In this document: positions 1-10,982 of the stretch, piece after piece
Layout: every line of letters begins with the position of its first letter
Numbering within the stretch: position 1 is the first letter of the stretch
Source: Fasciola hepatica
Taxonomy: Eukaryota; Platyhelminthes; Trematoda; Plagiorchiida; Fasciolidae
Length of the DNA stretch: 64,000 bases
Direction of reading: 5' to 3'
NCBI GenBank assembly: GCA_948099385.1
Contig: CANUEZ040000140.1
Coordinates: 2,604,001 to 2,668,000, forward strand
Notes under the pieces: generated by a model
Seen by the model: the letters and a program-made list of their open reading frames with translations, nothing else
Database searches by the model: none
What the model was told of the DNA's origin: nothing
Translations under genes and position numbers: made by a program

Positions 1-560
1 AGACTCTTTTTACGGTGAAGTGTTTGGCAGGTGGTCTAAGAAAGAGGACTGGAGGAAAATATAGCCAGTGGCGTTGCATACGCTCAAGGACAAAACGTTG
101 TCTGATGAAAAGGGACACAAACTTTGCTTTCAGATGCAAAACGTAGTAGGTTTGTTTTCTCAATTTTGTGAAAAGGTGGGAAATATTTTCAATCCAACAA
201 AGGTCAATGGTGATTGTAATCCCAAGTTATTTACTGATAGTTGGCGACGAACGGAGGTGCTTCCTGCGGGAACGTCTGGAAAGGGTTCCAGGAAGTTAAC
301 ACTTTCGGCCCTTTGAGAAGAGAAGAGACAACATCCGAGCATTTATAGGGATTGGGGTCTGGGTTAAGGGCCTTGGACCAGTGGTCACTATCTAAGAGAC
401 TAGATTGGAGCTCAGGGGTAGCTGATGAGTCAGAATGGTGTGACCATCATTTGCACACTCTACGATGAAGAAAGGGTCACTGACAGCCACGGAAGAAATG
501 CAGGCGGAGAATGAAAATGAGGAAAGTGTAATGGCCAGATTGAAGGCCGCCATCCTATTG
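1..560. other. No gene recognised; region just downstream of a minus-strand LINE RT
   Basis: Short open frames occur on both strands (68-316 plus, 160-342 minus), but none shows a family motif. The segment lies immediately downstream, in minus-strand sense, of a recognisable LINE reverse-transcriptase remnant, so it is probably the rest of that element's RT or its 3' end, decayed beyond reading. This is inferred from position only. Confidence 0.3.
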
Positions 561-739
561 TTCGTTTGGAGTAGGTGTTGGTGCCTTTGATACTATTATC
601 GAGCCTCGGCTCTTGGAGTTTTTCCTTTTGTGCTCTTGCAGATCACACACACGCTACCCTTGTCGGGAAAGCATTGCCCCTGCAAGGTACAAGAGGATTT
701 CCCCCTGTAGCACGCCTTGGTTAAAGCAGATGGAAGAGG

Positions 740-1450
740 TCCTGCCCCCTTACCTTGTAAACTTTTGCCGATTGGAGAAATAATCAGACAGAAGTCTGAT
801 GTGAGGGTTGTATTCCTTCAACAGAGAGTGTGTAGGGAAGCTTTCGCCTATTACCACTGTTAACTGCGTCACTCCAATCCAGGAAGCAGGTACGCACAAT
901 GCCTGATTACCTGCCCAGCGGTGACAAGACATTGCGAGTCAAGGAAGCAGTATCATCCAAGGTAGAGCGAGAGCGGTGGTAAGAGAACCGGTTTGTTTCT
1001 CGTACGGTCAGTTCACGGGACAGTTCCGGGAGTGATAAATTCTAAAACACCTTTGGTGCGATGGAGACAATCGGAAGGAATTTTGCCGCTTTTCTTGGGC
1101 ACATATGTCATGGACGCTGATCTCTAACAGTCGGGAATCTTCTTGCACTACAACGATCAAATAACGCCGTCATGACTGGTGTGATCACTTGTGCCCGTTG
1201 CTTAAGTGCAACTGCGAGAAGACTACCCGGTCTGTGGGATTTTTTGCTCTTGGGGTTTGATAGCTCTTTCTAAACAGTCTGAGAGGATACGTTGTAAGAG
1301 GTGGAACTGGTTAGACTGCGACAAGATAGAACGTTAGTACAACTGAGCAACAAGGGGCAGGATTACCTGTTGAAGTAGAGTTTTAGATCCCCAACACTAA
1401 GGTTTGAGGATCAGCTTTTTGTGGGGGCACCACTCAAATGTTTGACAGAC
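740..1450 (-). pseudogene. LINE reverse transcriptase, N-terminal part (copy 1)
   Basis: Conceptual minus-strand translation shows, in order, an ITPVMTALFDRC stretch (family: lFN.C at the RT fingers), ARRFPTV, an FLPIVSIAPKVF run equivalent to the RPIxxLPxxSKVFE block, LPELSREL, SLTTALAL (STTDAL-like), and finally SDYFSNRQKF, the YLSNRQQ motif. Stops occur inside the first half, and one open frame covers 932-750. The domain would copy the element's RNA at the nicked target. The aspartate-bearing palm motifs cannot be found, so it is a remnant. Confidence 0.55.
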
Positions 1451-1458
1451 ATCCAAAG

Positions 1459-1950
1459 TTATTGACGATTATTGTCAGTGAGAACACATGACTGCATACG
1501 CTTTTCAGCCTGCGGACTTTTGACGTGACTGATGGAAGAAAGGATATCCACTGCGCGATAGTCTCCATTTTTGCAAGCACTTTCTTTCCTACTGCTCAAC
1601 TTTATGAGGACCGGAGAGGGAAGTCGGTCATTACGGACGTATATGGTCTTCAGTGGACAACACATATCATAGCGAAAGTTCAAGTAACCGGTGAGGTGTT
1701 CACGGAATACAATGGAGTCTTGGTGGCTGAAGATGTCGAAGCCAGTCTGCTCGATTGTAGCTTGAAGTCTTTGTAGGTTTCCTGAATCAAATCGATGTAT
1801 TTTGCCCTTCAGGTTGCCACGGCGGGTGAAAGTTCTTTGGTTACTGAAGTTACAGATCATACGAGATAACAAAACTACGGCGTGGTCTGACGTCCCTGGG
1901 GGAGACCTACGTGAGGCCCGGACAACAGCGTGGTTGTTTGTGGAACGCAA
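1459..1950 (-). pseudogene. LINE endonuclease C-terminus and endonuclease-RT linker (copy 1)
   Basis: An open frame of 163 codons. Near the N-end it has TSDHAVVLL, matching the catalytic SDH box that closes LINE endonucleases. It continues with the typical linker, a P-x-K run followed by RNDRLPSP (family norm near KPWxTP), then a charged helix with R-K-E-S-A. The linker joins endonuclease to RT in ORF2 proteins. The SDH triad is intact, but the remainder of the protein is not. Downstream on the minus strand is RT-like sequence with several stops. Confidence 0.65.
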
Positions 1951-2034
1951 ACCACGGTGGGTCTCAGTCCCGGTGAGGAAATTTGTGGTGTTTTTTGGGA
2001 CCTAGTAGCGTCACGAGTTTCGAGTGAGAACGAT

Positions 2035-2400
2035 TTAAATCACTGAAGACGAAGCACAAGAGCTGCCAACATAGCTCACAGGTTTGGAAGGTACAATCTC
2101 AGAGCAATCCCTTAAGACGCTAGTAGGGCACGAGGGAGAAATATGGGCGTTTGCAAAGATCATGGAGCTATAGATACTTATATGTTTAGGTTTGCATAAG
2201 ATAATGGGAACGCTAATGGAATAATATGAGTGCGTCAGTACCAGCTGGACTGGCTTACTCCGACTGTCGTTAAGGTAGGTGATAATCCCTTCCCCGCATT
2301 TTTCGCGAAGCTTTGACTGATCAGCCCGGTAGCTGGTAAAATCGTCGGGGTGGATGATTTCGACATCAGTATTGTCATTCTGCCGACAGCCTTTTAACAA
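2035..2400 (-). pseudogene. LINE endonuclease, N-terminal half (copy 1)
   Basis: An open stretch of about 121 codons carries the run around YRADQSK, then an EG-I-ITYLNDS stretch. These line up with the conserved YRxDR...GGGVxxYLN motif of the LINE endonuclease, which cuts target DNA to prime reverse transcription. The canonical triple glycine reads as CGEG, so the fold would be compromised. It is followed on the minus strand by the next endonuclease fragment at 1950. The start codon is arbitrary because the true N-terminus (the ET/ESWL box) is not visible here. Confidence 0.65.
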
Positions 2401-2449
2401 TATGACTCAAGGTTGCTCATATTCCCGACGAAGGATGAGACCTCTTAAA

Positions 2450-3681
2450 TCACAGAGGCTTCCAATGAGTGAAAGCACATTTGAACTGAGAATAACTGGT
2501 ATACACACGACGCAGAAGCTAACATTCCTCAGAAAGTGGGCCACTCAACCACTCGTTTTCCCGATTATCCCAAAGGTATGCAACTTATAATCCAGCAGGC
2601 AATGACTCACAGAGTCGGAAGCCTTACCGAAATCCAAATAACAGACCTCCACTGTCGTACCTTCAAGTATTAGTCTTGTGGTCTCGTCCAGGAGCACCAG
2701 CAGGTTCCTCAAACACATGTTGTGTGGGCGTTTGTGGGACTTTGTTGACCAGGTGCAGGCATAATTGCCTTCTCATCATGCGCTCCAAGCACTCGCACTA
2801 CACTTATTTCGGGCTGACAGGTCTATACATCTTTTACTTCTGCCTGGATTCTGTCCTGTGCATTTCTGTGGCAATAGCCAAACGCCAAACTTCCGCCACC
2901 CACCCTCCCTTAGAGAAGCTTCATACACCTCGGTAATATCCCTGATAAAATATCGGAAAGAGGCCGAACAATCGCCGGATTGATTGCACCTCTCCGGATG
3001 CTTTGTGTTTTCACGAAGATTAAACTAGAGGAGCACCTCGTCCTCATTTACAGTAAGCTCCTGAAGCACTGGCGCACTCCCCGTATCTGATCCCGCCGCA
3101 CTAAGCATCTGGTCCAGATGACACACTCTTGAAGAAACTGAGGGTTGTTTCCGCTTCTTTTCTATCATCATCATTAATGCCTCCTCCGGGCATTCGCAAG
3201 GTACCCAAACTCCGACGCATAGTTTTCTTGGACTAAACATAAGCGAAGAACCTCTTAGGGTCTGTAGTCATGCTGATGGCAGGTTTCTTCTCATGCTCGT
3301 ACTCCGTTTCTCGTTGAAGGACTTGGAACCTAATTCTGGCTGTCTTGTAAGTGGCCCATGCGGAATACATTCCATGAAGTATGTATTGGGCCCACAGCTT
3401 TCTACAAACAGACATCACTTACCGTCTCTGGCTTCCAACAGGGCGGCTGCCTTCCATATCTCTGCTGTGTTGGCGAAGCGAACTCGTCCGTTGAGCTTAC
3501 TAGACCGGTTTTCATTTCCCCATCTGTTCTTCACAGATGGCTTCGGGACTTTCGGGTACCAACACATGTTTCGTGTCCTTACCCTCAGTTGATCCTCATT
3601 CACTCTAGCGTAGTTCCGGACCAATCTGGATTCCGGTTTTTTGTGCCCTTTCAGTGAACATAGCCCGCAGGGCTCCGCCAT
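2450..3681 (-). pseudogene. Degenerate LINE RT with linker, copy 2
   Basis: Minus strand. Three open stretches (3681-3415, 3418-3233, 3240-3025) carry the basic, tryptophan-containing linker ending in the conserved PKRFFAYV, typical of the endonuclease-RT linker in CR1/Jockey-like LINEs. Farther on come CLERMMRRQLCLHL (family: ErxxxxxLxxHL) and, at about 2660-2530, VEVCYLDFGKASDSVSHCLL, a near match to the RT box VDVxYLDFSKAFDSVxHxLL. Stops interrupt the region 3025-2660. The fragment ends within the RT at about 2450, exactly where the next LINE's endonuclease begins, so it was truncated or interrupted there. Confidence 0.7.
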
Positions 3682-3699
3682 CTCTTTTCCTCGAAGGCT

Positions 3700-4504
3700 C
3701 CACTACCACCGAAGAGGTGACGTCAGACCGACACCTGATTATGGACAGATCCAGGGCAGATGGACGTAGTCCATTGAAGAGGCTTGTTGCTCCCCTTCGG
3801 ATCGTGCGACGGGGTGGTTGTTAAGCCACATCACGAGAGCATTTCCGGTGTTTCTCTTGGGGGCAAATTCATCGTTCCCATTCATTTCTGGGAAGTCCGT
3901 GTCGCCCAACAGGACAGGACAGGACAGTGCTCTAGGAAAGGGGTAGGTACGGGCTCACGTGCATCCAGATACTTGCGCCGATGGGGTTTGGGAAACTCCC
4001 CCGGAACTACAACTTCTAGTTTGGTGTAGTTTGATTTCAGATCGCGTGGCTGAAAACAACTTTACGTATCGCCCATTATTATACACTGCAGAGAACCGTC
4101 ACCGTTGGAAACGAAATCTTGAAGTCTTGGAGGACCACACAGGTTTGGGGATTTGGGCAAATTTGTCGCGGTTCATGCTTAAACCAACTATAGTCTGAGT
4201 GATTCACAGAGCCGAAATGAAAGTAAAAGAGGTTAAAGGGCTGGTGGGGCGACAAAAAAAGTAAAGCTTACTTAAAGCACGGAAAATTGAACATAATCAA
4301 ATCGGGACACAGGACTGGGGGCCAAGGCCGATGGCAGCCCAGTCTCTTGCTCCTGTGAACCTTTCCGTCGCTCCAGACTTCGAATTGTTGGAATTCCTGC
4401 CTCCCGGTGGGTGGAAATTCTAGCAACGTGACATTTGTCGGGTCGCCTCCGTGGAGGGCGGCAAGAGCAAAATGTCGATAGGGTGACGCCTTGTAGTGCT
4501 ACCC
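3700..4504. other. Unassigned sequence before the first long direct repeat
   Basis: No gene family is recognisable. A GC-richer patch at about 4430-4470 contains a short imperfect inverted repeat (CGCCTCC facing GGAGGGCG). A minus-strand open frame (4550-4272) with a basic, arginine-rich middle has no identified relative. The stretch ends where the 861-bp direct repeat starts. Confidence 0.3.
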
Positions 4505-4509
4505 GCCAA

Positions 4510-5370
4510 TGAGGTTTTCCTGATTTTAAAACGCATATATTTAACGTCACTCTTCATATTTCACTTGTACATAATATAGTTATGTATGAAGGCAGAAACA
4601 GGGAGTTTATCACGACAGGGTCAGCGGCAGCCCGCATTGTGCCGGTATGTCCCTCTCAGTCGAATATCCGTCCGCGCCCGAGGCGCAGTTTCCTTGTGTT
4701 TCTTGCCTTCCATCTGGTCTCGTTCGACGAAACCACGTGAACATTCAAGATCATGCATGGCTCAAGAACAAAGCTCATTGATTCGAGACTAGACTCATTT
4801 GACGCTAGACGCTGGCTCGGTTACGAAGGCTATAGCAACCGCAGGCAAACGGGACTTTAGTGAATGCAGAAAAAGACGAAATCCACAATTTCATCCCCAA
4901 TGCAAAGTCGAAAGCGAGATTTATCAAGATCGGATTTAATGTTGAGGAGGAAGAAATTTTGCGATCGACGCATGGAGACAAGTGTGATCTATGGAGAAGG
5001 ATTTGTGCTGTCTTCAGTGTCGTGTTAGATGGCCATGGAAAGCATGGAAAACGTCTTTGTCCACTGAAGCCGAAGTACCCATCACGGGTAGAAGCCAAGC
5101 GGTGTCGACCTTCCAGGGGGAGACCCCTGCAGTGCTACCGATACGACACGTGGCTACAAGGACTACCAAGTTCGTTTATCTGAACAATTACCGAATTTGA
5201 TGGCGCAACTTGTTCTGCCTGGATACACAGTCAGAACACCCTCGCGGTCTTCCAATACACACGTTATATCGACTCAGCTTTTTGAGTTCTGCTCTTCTGC
5301 GCGCTGCCAATTATGTTCGTTATCGTCCCACGAGCCGAGGAACGAGGGCTATAGACTCTATACGGGATAA
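4510..5370 (+). repeat. 5' long terminal repeat of the Gypsy element
   Basis: Direct repeat of 16025-16885 at a constant offset of 11,515 bp without visible indels. By eye there are about 7 mismatches over roughly 860 bp. One is near 4863 and the rest lie between about 5248 and 5368. Homology begins at about 4505 (GCCAA, then T or G, then GAGG). At the right end it frays rather than stopping cleanly, so the 3' boundary is approximate. The repeat contains open frames of 107 (plus) and 97 (minus) codons in both copies; these are taken as chance ORFs inside an LTR. Confidence 0.75.
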
Positions 5371-7273
5371 TGTCCGGTTTTGATTAGGCAAAACCCCAAT
5401 CGGGCGAGCCCGAACTACTAATTCAATCCACCGGTGACCCTTATAAGTCCTCGAATAATGATAACAATAATGGTTTATCTCTAGACCATGTTCGAGAGGC
5501 TCGCATGAAAGCATGACCAGATTTTACGTCATGGCTAGTTTAGATGAAAAATTCAAAAGTTTGGAAGGGAGTGCTGCAATACGGCAACAGGGGAACAAGG
5601 CTCGGGAGAGTTTAGATGAAATAAACTGACAACGGACCAAAAGTTAGGTATGATTCAATTTCGAGTCAACTGGGGCAATATTAAGGAATCGGTCGGGTGT
5701 AAAATTGCTGGGACGGACATTGTGTAAGAACGCAGAAAATACAATATTCACCGGGGTCATGCGGGGAAATGATTGGTCATGCCTACTGAAGTTCACACAA
5801 AAAGGTGAATGTTGATGAGTCCGGGGGACAGGTAAGAGTTTCACCAAGGTGTGCGGAGGAATACTGAATTTCATGAACTTGTGGATATGAAAGGGAATAG
5901 CGAGCCTTGATAAGGTGAGATAACGTCCACGAGAAGCAGCAAGTATCATCTAATGTCGGGAATTCGCAGCCGTTGTGAGAAGGGTGGAGTTCAAGGAAGG
6001 AGTAATCAGCAGGCGGAACACCGTGTCCTCGAGGAACAAAACACAGCGAGAAAGAAGAGTGAAAATCTTTGCAGTATATCAGGTTGAGCTGGTAAAACGA
6101 AAAATGTATTACTTCTTGAGTTCCCTGTAGCTTTTCGGTGTCTGTGTTTGGCTTTTTGGGAAGGGGCTGGCTGCGGATTGCGTTCCGTTTCTATCATGGA
6201 AAGTAGGGGGGCATCACCAAGTCTTGACCGTTCGTCACTTGATTGGGAACCCTTGCTTGGTGGCTTACGTGGTTCGGCTTCGGGAAAGTCCTGAAGCAAA
6301 AGGTTCCCAAATAGCTTCAGCGGGCCATATGCAGCAATATCAGGACTTTGGGTGGGCGAAACGTAGTAGTATTTCCGGCAGCCAGCCACGGGCGCGGTTG
6401 CACTCCGGCAGATAAGAAGGTAAGCTGTCTTTCGCGATATATTACAGACAAGCAACAAGATAACCGGTTGGTTCTGAAACTTAAAAAAGAGCGTCGCACT
6501 CTGGAAGATGTTCCAGCTGATGGTCAGAGTGAGAAAAATAACCGGCAGGGGTATTCAGGTTGGAAGTTGGGCAGAAAGGTCTTCGAGAAATGAGAAGTCA
6601 TAGGTATTGCGAGTCGTTGTTCATAAGGACTAACTGCGCTTGCATTATTAGGCCGTATTGATGACTACAAATTTGGCAATTTACCGTGAAACCTTCTCTT
6701 TCTGGGTTGTTAAATCCGTGGAGGTGCACCAAGGCCACTGAGTCTGGGGGCTACTCGAGAAGCAGCTGGTGAACACTGAGAAATCAAAGGGCCAGTTTGC
6801 ATAATAGGTCTACAAAATATATGACGAGTTCTACGGCGGGGTATTTACAGGTCTAATGCTGCTAGTTGGTGTTAGGTCTTTGTAAAAGAAAGGTTGCTGT
6901 CGGGTTAAGCTGGAGAGTGGGTTGGAAGTTAGGACATAAGAAACGTGGCTTTCTTAAGAAAAGTAGGGAAAAGGGTTAAGTATGATCGAAAATGGGGTGG
7001 TTTCCTCTGCGTTCTTATATAAGTTTATATATACTTCTATAGGTAGTTATATATACAGTGCTATGGTGAGAAGTGTTCGTCGTCTGAAGTATCAACTAGT
7101 GTTCAAGACCGGAAGGATAAGCGTCAGAGCCCCCCTGGTTTTGCAATTCCCGTCAAAAAATGTGAGAGGAATGCGCGGTAGGGAACGGTGATTGAAAATT
7201 GGAACAGAAGGTGGATAAACATATGAAGGGAGTCTAGTTTGCTACCACTTCAGTCAAACTCGTGCGTGAATTG
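5371..7273. other. Unassigned interior of the Gypsy element
   Basis: This is 1.9 kb between the left LTR and the nested BEL/Pao element. No gag motif is visible. A 150-codon minus-strand open frame (6458-6006) has no recognised domain. An AT-rich patch at about 7010-7050 is rich in TATATA. It could be leader sequence, an older unrecognised insertion, or host DNA. I saw no clear tRNA-complementary primer site immediately after the LTR. Confidence 0.3.
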
Positions 7274-7567
7274 TGAATATACTTGACATTGTCTTGAAAA
7301 ACCCGCCCGTGTGCTGCACCTTATCATGTTTTCTATCTATGTGAGACATTTGAATTTGGCCTTGAACTGTTTCTGACCGTCGTGCTTGAAACACTGAAAT
7401 TTGAACCTTTGAGTTTTACTGCGAAGTCTATTTGGCCGCATACTTGGGGCTTGTTTATATTTGTGCCTTTTGTGAATTTCAATTTATTACCGTGGAAACT
7501 ACGAATCCATCTTGTTCTGGTTTTGGGATTCGTTTGAATTGGCCACGCGCTGCTCGATTTGCGAGAA
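7274..7567 (+). repeat. 5' LTR of the nested BEL/Pao element
   Basis: Matches 10983-11276. From 7281 to 7567 I see a single difference (G against A near 7291); two more lie at 7277 and 7280. The start is placed at a TG shared by both copies, and the end at the last shared base of GCGAGAA. Neither a canonical CA end nor a target-site duplication is evident, so both edges may move by a few bases. The next bases start the internal region, with the gag ATG about 50 bp on. Confidence 0.8.
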
Positions 7568-7615
7568 TTGACTTTCAGTGCTCAAGTGGAACCTGGACAA
7601 GAAAACTCATTGAAA

Positions 7616-8531
7616 ATGCCCAGACAAGGAAGTAAGGACCCTTTGAGACAACAGGAATTAACTCGGCAAGTTTCTGGGGATGGTTTGGGTGTTATTGATT
7701 CTCTGGATAAAGCTGTCTACTGCTTCCGTCAGTGCCAAGTCATATTTTTCTAGTCGCGTTGAGTTTGCCGATATTATTACTTACAGAATGAGAGTGATAG
7801 AATTAGAGAACCAGCTGCGGTTAGCCAGAAAGGAAGCAGAGCCTCTAAAACAAGGGACTGGTCTCAGAAAGTCAGCAAAAAGTCCATGTAGTTCACGATG
7901 TCAACATCAAAACAGCACTGTGATCGACGAGTATAAACCCTTGAGACGGCCTGAAACTAACGGGGTTTTGGCATTCAGCCTGCCGAGAGTGGAGCCAGCC
8001 CGTTTTGACTGGCACCCCGAGCAATACTGTATATTCAAGAAGCAATTCGAAAATGTTGTTGAGTTTGCAGTTGCAGATCGTGGACAGAGACTTTTGTATT
8101 TGAGGCATTACTGTCGTGGGAGGGCCAAAAGTGCCATCGAAGGCTGCGCGACGCTTGATTTACCCACGGGCTGCATCGGGGCAAGCGGAGTCCTGGAAGA
8201 TTTGTTTGGACAACCATTCAAGATGGCTAGAAGCCTGATTGATGGTGTTTTACGGGAGGCAAAAAGGGCTGAGGGCAAGGCTGAATCACTGTCAAATTCG
8301 GTGATAAAAATGCAGAATTGCAGCATGGCACCCGAGCATTCAAAATATTGGTCTGATCTGAATACGTTGCACATAAATGAGTGCATTGTTCGATTTTTAC
8401 CTATTGATATACGAAACCGAGAGGCAGAGAAAGCTGAGAAAATAAACATGCCCGGGCGAGAATCTACGTTCGACTATTCGACGGAGTTCATAGGTCGTCA
8501 ATCACGCATCGCCAACAGCCGACTTGGATAA
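7616..8531 (+). pseudogene. BEL/Pao gag-like protein, frameshifted
   Basis: An ATG at 7616 opens a frame (MPRQGSKDP...) that runs to a stop at 7753. A +1-type jump near 7735 into the next frame gives continuous coding to 8531. The second part has a coiled-coil-like MRVIELENQLRLARKEAE near 7790-7840, then the gag core: FDWHPEQYCIFKKQFENVV, LLYLRHYCRGRAKSAIEG, and a VLEDLFGQPF stretch. This is the pattern of the gag domain of Pao-type retroelements (DUF1759-like), in which a helical domain assembles the particle. No other large domain in the window stays this open after so short a jump. The zinc knuckle lies downstream in another frame, so the full gag-pol is broken. Confidence 0.7.
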
Positions 8532-8639
8532 ATCTTAAGCGAGAGTTGCAGGCTGGCACGAAAGGAGCCCACATCGGCTCAAGTTGTGGGGAACGACTCT
8601 AATAGAATCTAGTATTTGCCTAGCATGCACAACACAAGT

Positions 8640-8760
8640 CCGGGCCGACTGAATGCAAGCTGTGCAACTCCCCGCATCGGTCACCAGATTGTCCGGCCTT
8701 TCATGGGATGAGTGTACCCGACCGATGTTCGACAGTAGGAAGGGTCGGCTCATATTTTGT
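8640..8760 (+). pseudogene. CCHC-type zinc knuckle of the BEL/Pao polyprotein
   Basis: The codons at 8654-8692 read CKLCNSPHRSPDC, a Cx2Cx3Hx4C spacing as seen in BEL/Pao nucleocapsids (Ty3/Gypsy usually has x4 before the histidine). All four zinc ligands are present. It sits in a different frame from the gag core ending at 8531, and in the same frame as the protease start at about 8990. At least one frameshift therefore separates it from gag. Its role in the family is to bind element RNA. Confidence 0.6.
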
Positions 8761-8984
8761 GTGTTTGAGCGGCTCGAATCGAGCCTTTGGATGCCGCTTC
8801 AGGTTGAAATATGACCAGAAGGGTAAGCTTGGGTAAGCTTCCTCTGTTACTACATGGTCCTTGAGCCAATAAACCTACCCAGCCGGATGAAGCCAGGATC
8901 GTCTGTTCAGCAGGATATGACGATTTCTAACTAGCAAGACTAGGCATCTTGCTTGCCGGTATCGTGACACCTAGAGGACTGAGG

Positions 8985-9640
8985 GGTTCATGGCATTTCT
9001 GGACACGGCGTCGGATGCTTCGCTGACCACGCGCGAGCTTATGGAAAGCTGCGGGGAACCGCGTTACCTGTTCGGCGAGGCTGACCCTGGCGTTGACATC
9101 TTCAAATTATGCAGGGGCAGCAGACAATCCGGAAGACTTTGCGATAGACAGCTTTACAATGAGACCAGTCGAATCCATTCGGTCAGTCTCCTGGAGATGG
9201 ACTCATCTCAAAGAAACAGCGTTCGAAGAAGTGCTTAGCCCCAAAGTCAACATACTAATTGGATGCAATGTACCAGAGGCCCCCTGGGTGCTTGAACAGA
9301 GCATAAGAAATCGAAAAGAACCATTTGCTAGGCGGACGATACTAGGCTGGACACTTCTCGGACCCCCGACGAACGAACTTCAACAATCGGCATCAATAAA
9401 TTGCTTAACTGTTGCTGAGAGAAGTGCCTCTATAGAACACAGTCAACTTTTCGATGTCGAATCCAACGGCTCATTTCAGGAAAGCGAAGTTCGCTCAAAA
9501 GAAGATCAGTCGGTGCTTTTGATGGTGAGTCCAAAGACGGGACGTCACAATGGGCAACACGAAGTTGCTCCACCCAAGTGACCACGATCAAACATCTAAT
9601 AAAAGCGTGGAGAAGTGGAACGAAGGCTTTAGGCATATTT
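8985..9640 (+). pseudogene. BEL/Pao aspartic protease region
   Basis: Two overlapping frames carry it. The first (8990-9238) starts with AFLDTASDASLTTRELM, matching the retropepsin-like LD[TS]G/A-S...L motif with the catalytic Asp present. The second (9093-9581) has SPKVNILIGCNVPEA, then FARRTILGWTLLGPP. The last is a hallmark of BEL/Pao (family pattern IxLGWTLxGP before pol). In the family, the Asp following ILIG is usual, but here the position is Cys. The protease would mature Gag-Pol. The frame change near 9150 breaks it. Confidence 0.75.
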
Positions 9641-9971
9641 CGGAAAAGGACTTTTTCGGGAAGCCGGGCTGAAAGTTGAACACCAGCAGGTCACGCGAAG
9701 CTTCTTTGAATTTGCCGACCGAGTGGAGGTGTACGGTACCTAGGTGAAACTGCATGGCCGGCGGCAAAACAATGTACCTTTTTCCAAGGCAAGAATGTTT
9801 GAGCTGAAGTCAGTATCCATAAATGAACTCAAAATGACTTCAATGTTTTTGGATAGCAAGGTAGTAAAAACGCTAAAAGAGAACCCCACCACCATCGAAC
9901 TGCATACTGGACAGATCCCACTGTTGTGTTACAATGAAAGGAGGAGCGCGTTCGAAACACCCAAGAGCTAA
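9641..9971 (+). pseudogene. BEL/Pao pol linker, truncated before RT
   Basis: Joined by eye across frames, the sequence resembles the linker that precedes RT in BEL/Pao: a phenylalanine-rich helix, a basic run VKLHGRRQNNVPFSKARMF (family: Y.V.LPW....LPNN...A..RL), then a degenerate helix. An open frame at 9744-9971 covers the second half. It ends without reaching an RT fingers motif. Calling it pol linker rests on position and a weak pattern. Confidence 0.4.
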
Positions 9972-10982
9972 TTCCCTCGTAGTAGGAAACAACAACGAAA
10001 ATGCTGATGATTCGAGCTCGAAACTACATACAGAAGGCAAAATAGTTTACAGACCGCCTTGAGCCGAGTTATTCAGCGTTTCATTCCATTTTGTGCTATA
10101 AAACTATTGAAATCGACCCGTTTTTCATGAACAACTGCAAAATGTATTGAGTTCCCTTTTTTATACACCATGCACTGAGGTGACCGGAAAAAATCATCAG
10201 CAGCTCACTTGGAAAGTTCAAGTGAGGCTTATTAGCTGAAAGCACTCTGTGAAACTATTCCGGCCTTTGAGGGAAGAATTTATTCCCATTTTATGGAATA
10301 TTGTTTGTCACATATTTTGTACACAGAAAAACTTCGAAATGCACCCATAGGTGTCAGTATTCGGTCAGTTTCCGTGTTCAGGTGTTTTTTAATACAGTCC
10401 GTAATACATTTGTTTTTGAATCTGATTTATAGCCAGAAAATGAATTTCAGCTCTTTCAGAAAATTCGATGCGGTAATTTTGTGTAATTCCACGGTTTCTT
10501 GACTTTTCATATTTACGCGCTATCATACCGTCACTTGAACTTTGTATTTATGTTCAACTTCTGCTCGCAAGCTTGTAAACAAACTCAGTTTATCCAGTTG
10601 CCGCAACAGCTCACTGCTTAAAATGCGAAGACTAAGCTTGAGCAGCAAAATGTTCTACTCTGGAATGTCTTCAATTTGGTCCTACGTGTGATGGTGTGCG
10701 CCGGTCTTCTGATGAATATGCCAATCTCAATTTGTGCGGTGAGATTTGGAGCTGATTCCTAATGGATTGAACAAATGATGACCACTGCGGAAACCTGTTT
10801 TACGCTCAGCCTACACAGACAGTTGGTAACCAGGGTAATGACAATAAGTAATAGGCATGCAGGGCAAAAATCATGACCCCATCCTGAACCTTGGACAAAC
10901 ATTCTTGCTGAAGGATTTTGGCCGAAGGTGTAAAGAACAAATACTGAAAGTCCTTCCAAATAGTCAACGTGCTTTACGAATT
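9972..10982. other. Unassigned 3' interior of the BEL/Pao derivative
   Basis: No RT, RNase H or integrase motif is readable in any frame. It is AT-rich, with short open frames only (10293-10502 plus; 11103-10759 minus, which overlaps the right LTR). In an autonomous element this place would hold several kilobases of pol, so an internal deletion removed it and what remains may be 3' untranslated region. Confidence 0.4.

Larger units (their letters stand above)
600..2400 (-). mobile_element. Degenerate LINE (endonuclease + RT), copy 1
   Basis: Read on the minus strand, an apurinic-type endonuclease, a linker and the start of a reverse transcriptase follow in the order expected for ORF2 of a CR1/Jockey-like non-LTR retrotransposon. 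The order of fragments is endonuclease N-part at 2400-2035, endonuclease end plus linker at 1950-1459, and RT N-part at about 1450-740. Frames change between fragments and stops interrupt the RT, so the element is dead. The RT palm with its YxDD-like box is not readable below about 700. The element abuts another minus-strand LINE at about 2.45 kb. Assignment to the LINE class is confident; the clade is not. Confidence 0.75.

Noticed and set aside
4805..5098. 97-codon minus-strand frame repeated at 16320-16613 as a gene family
   Set aside because: It is the antisense of the LTR; duplication is explained by the LTR pair.
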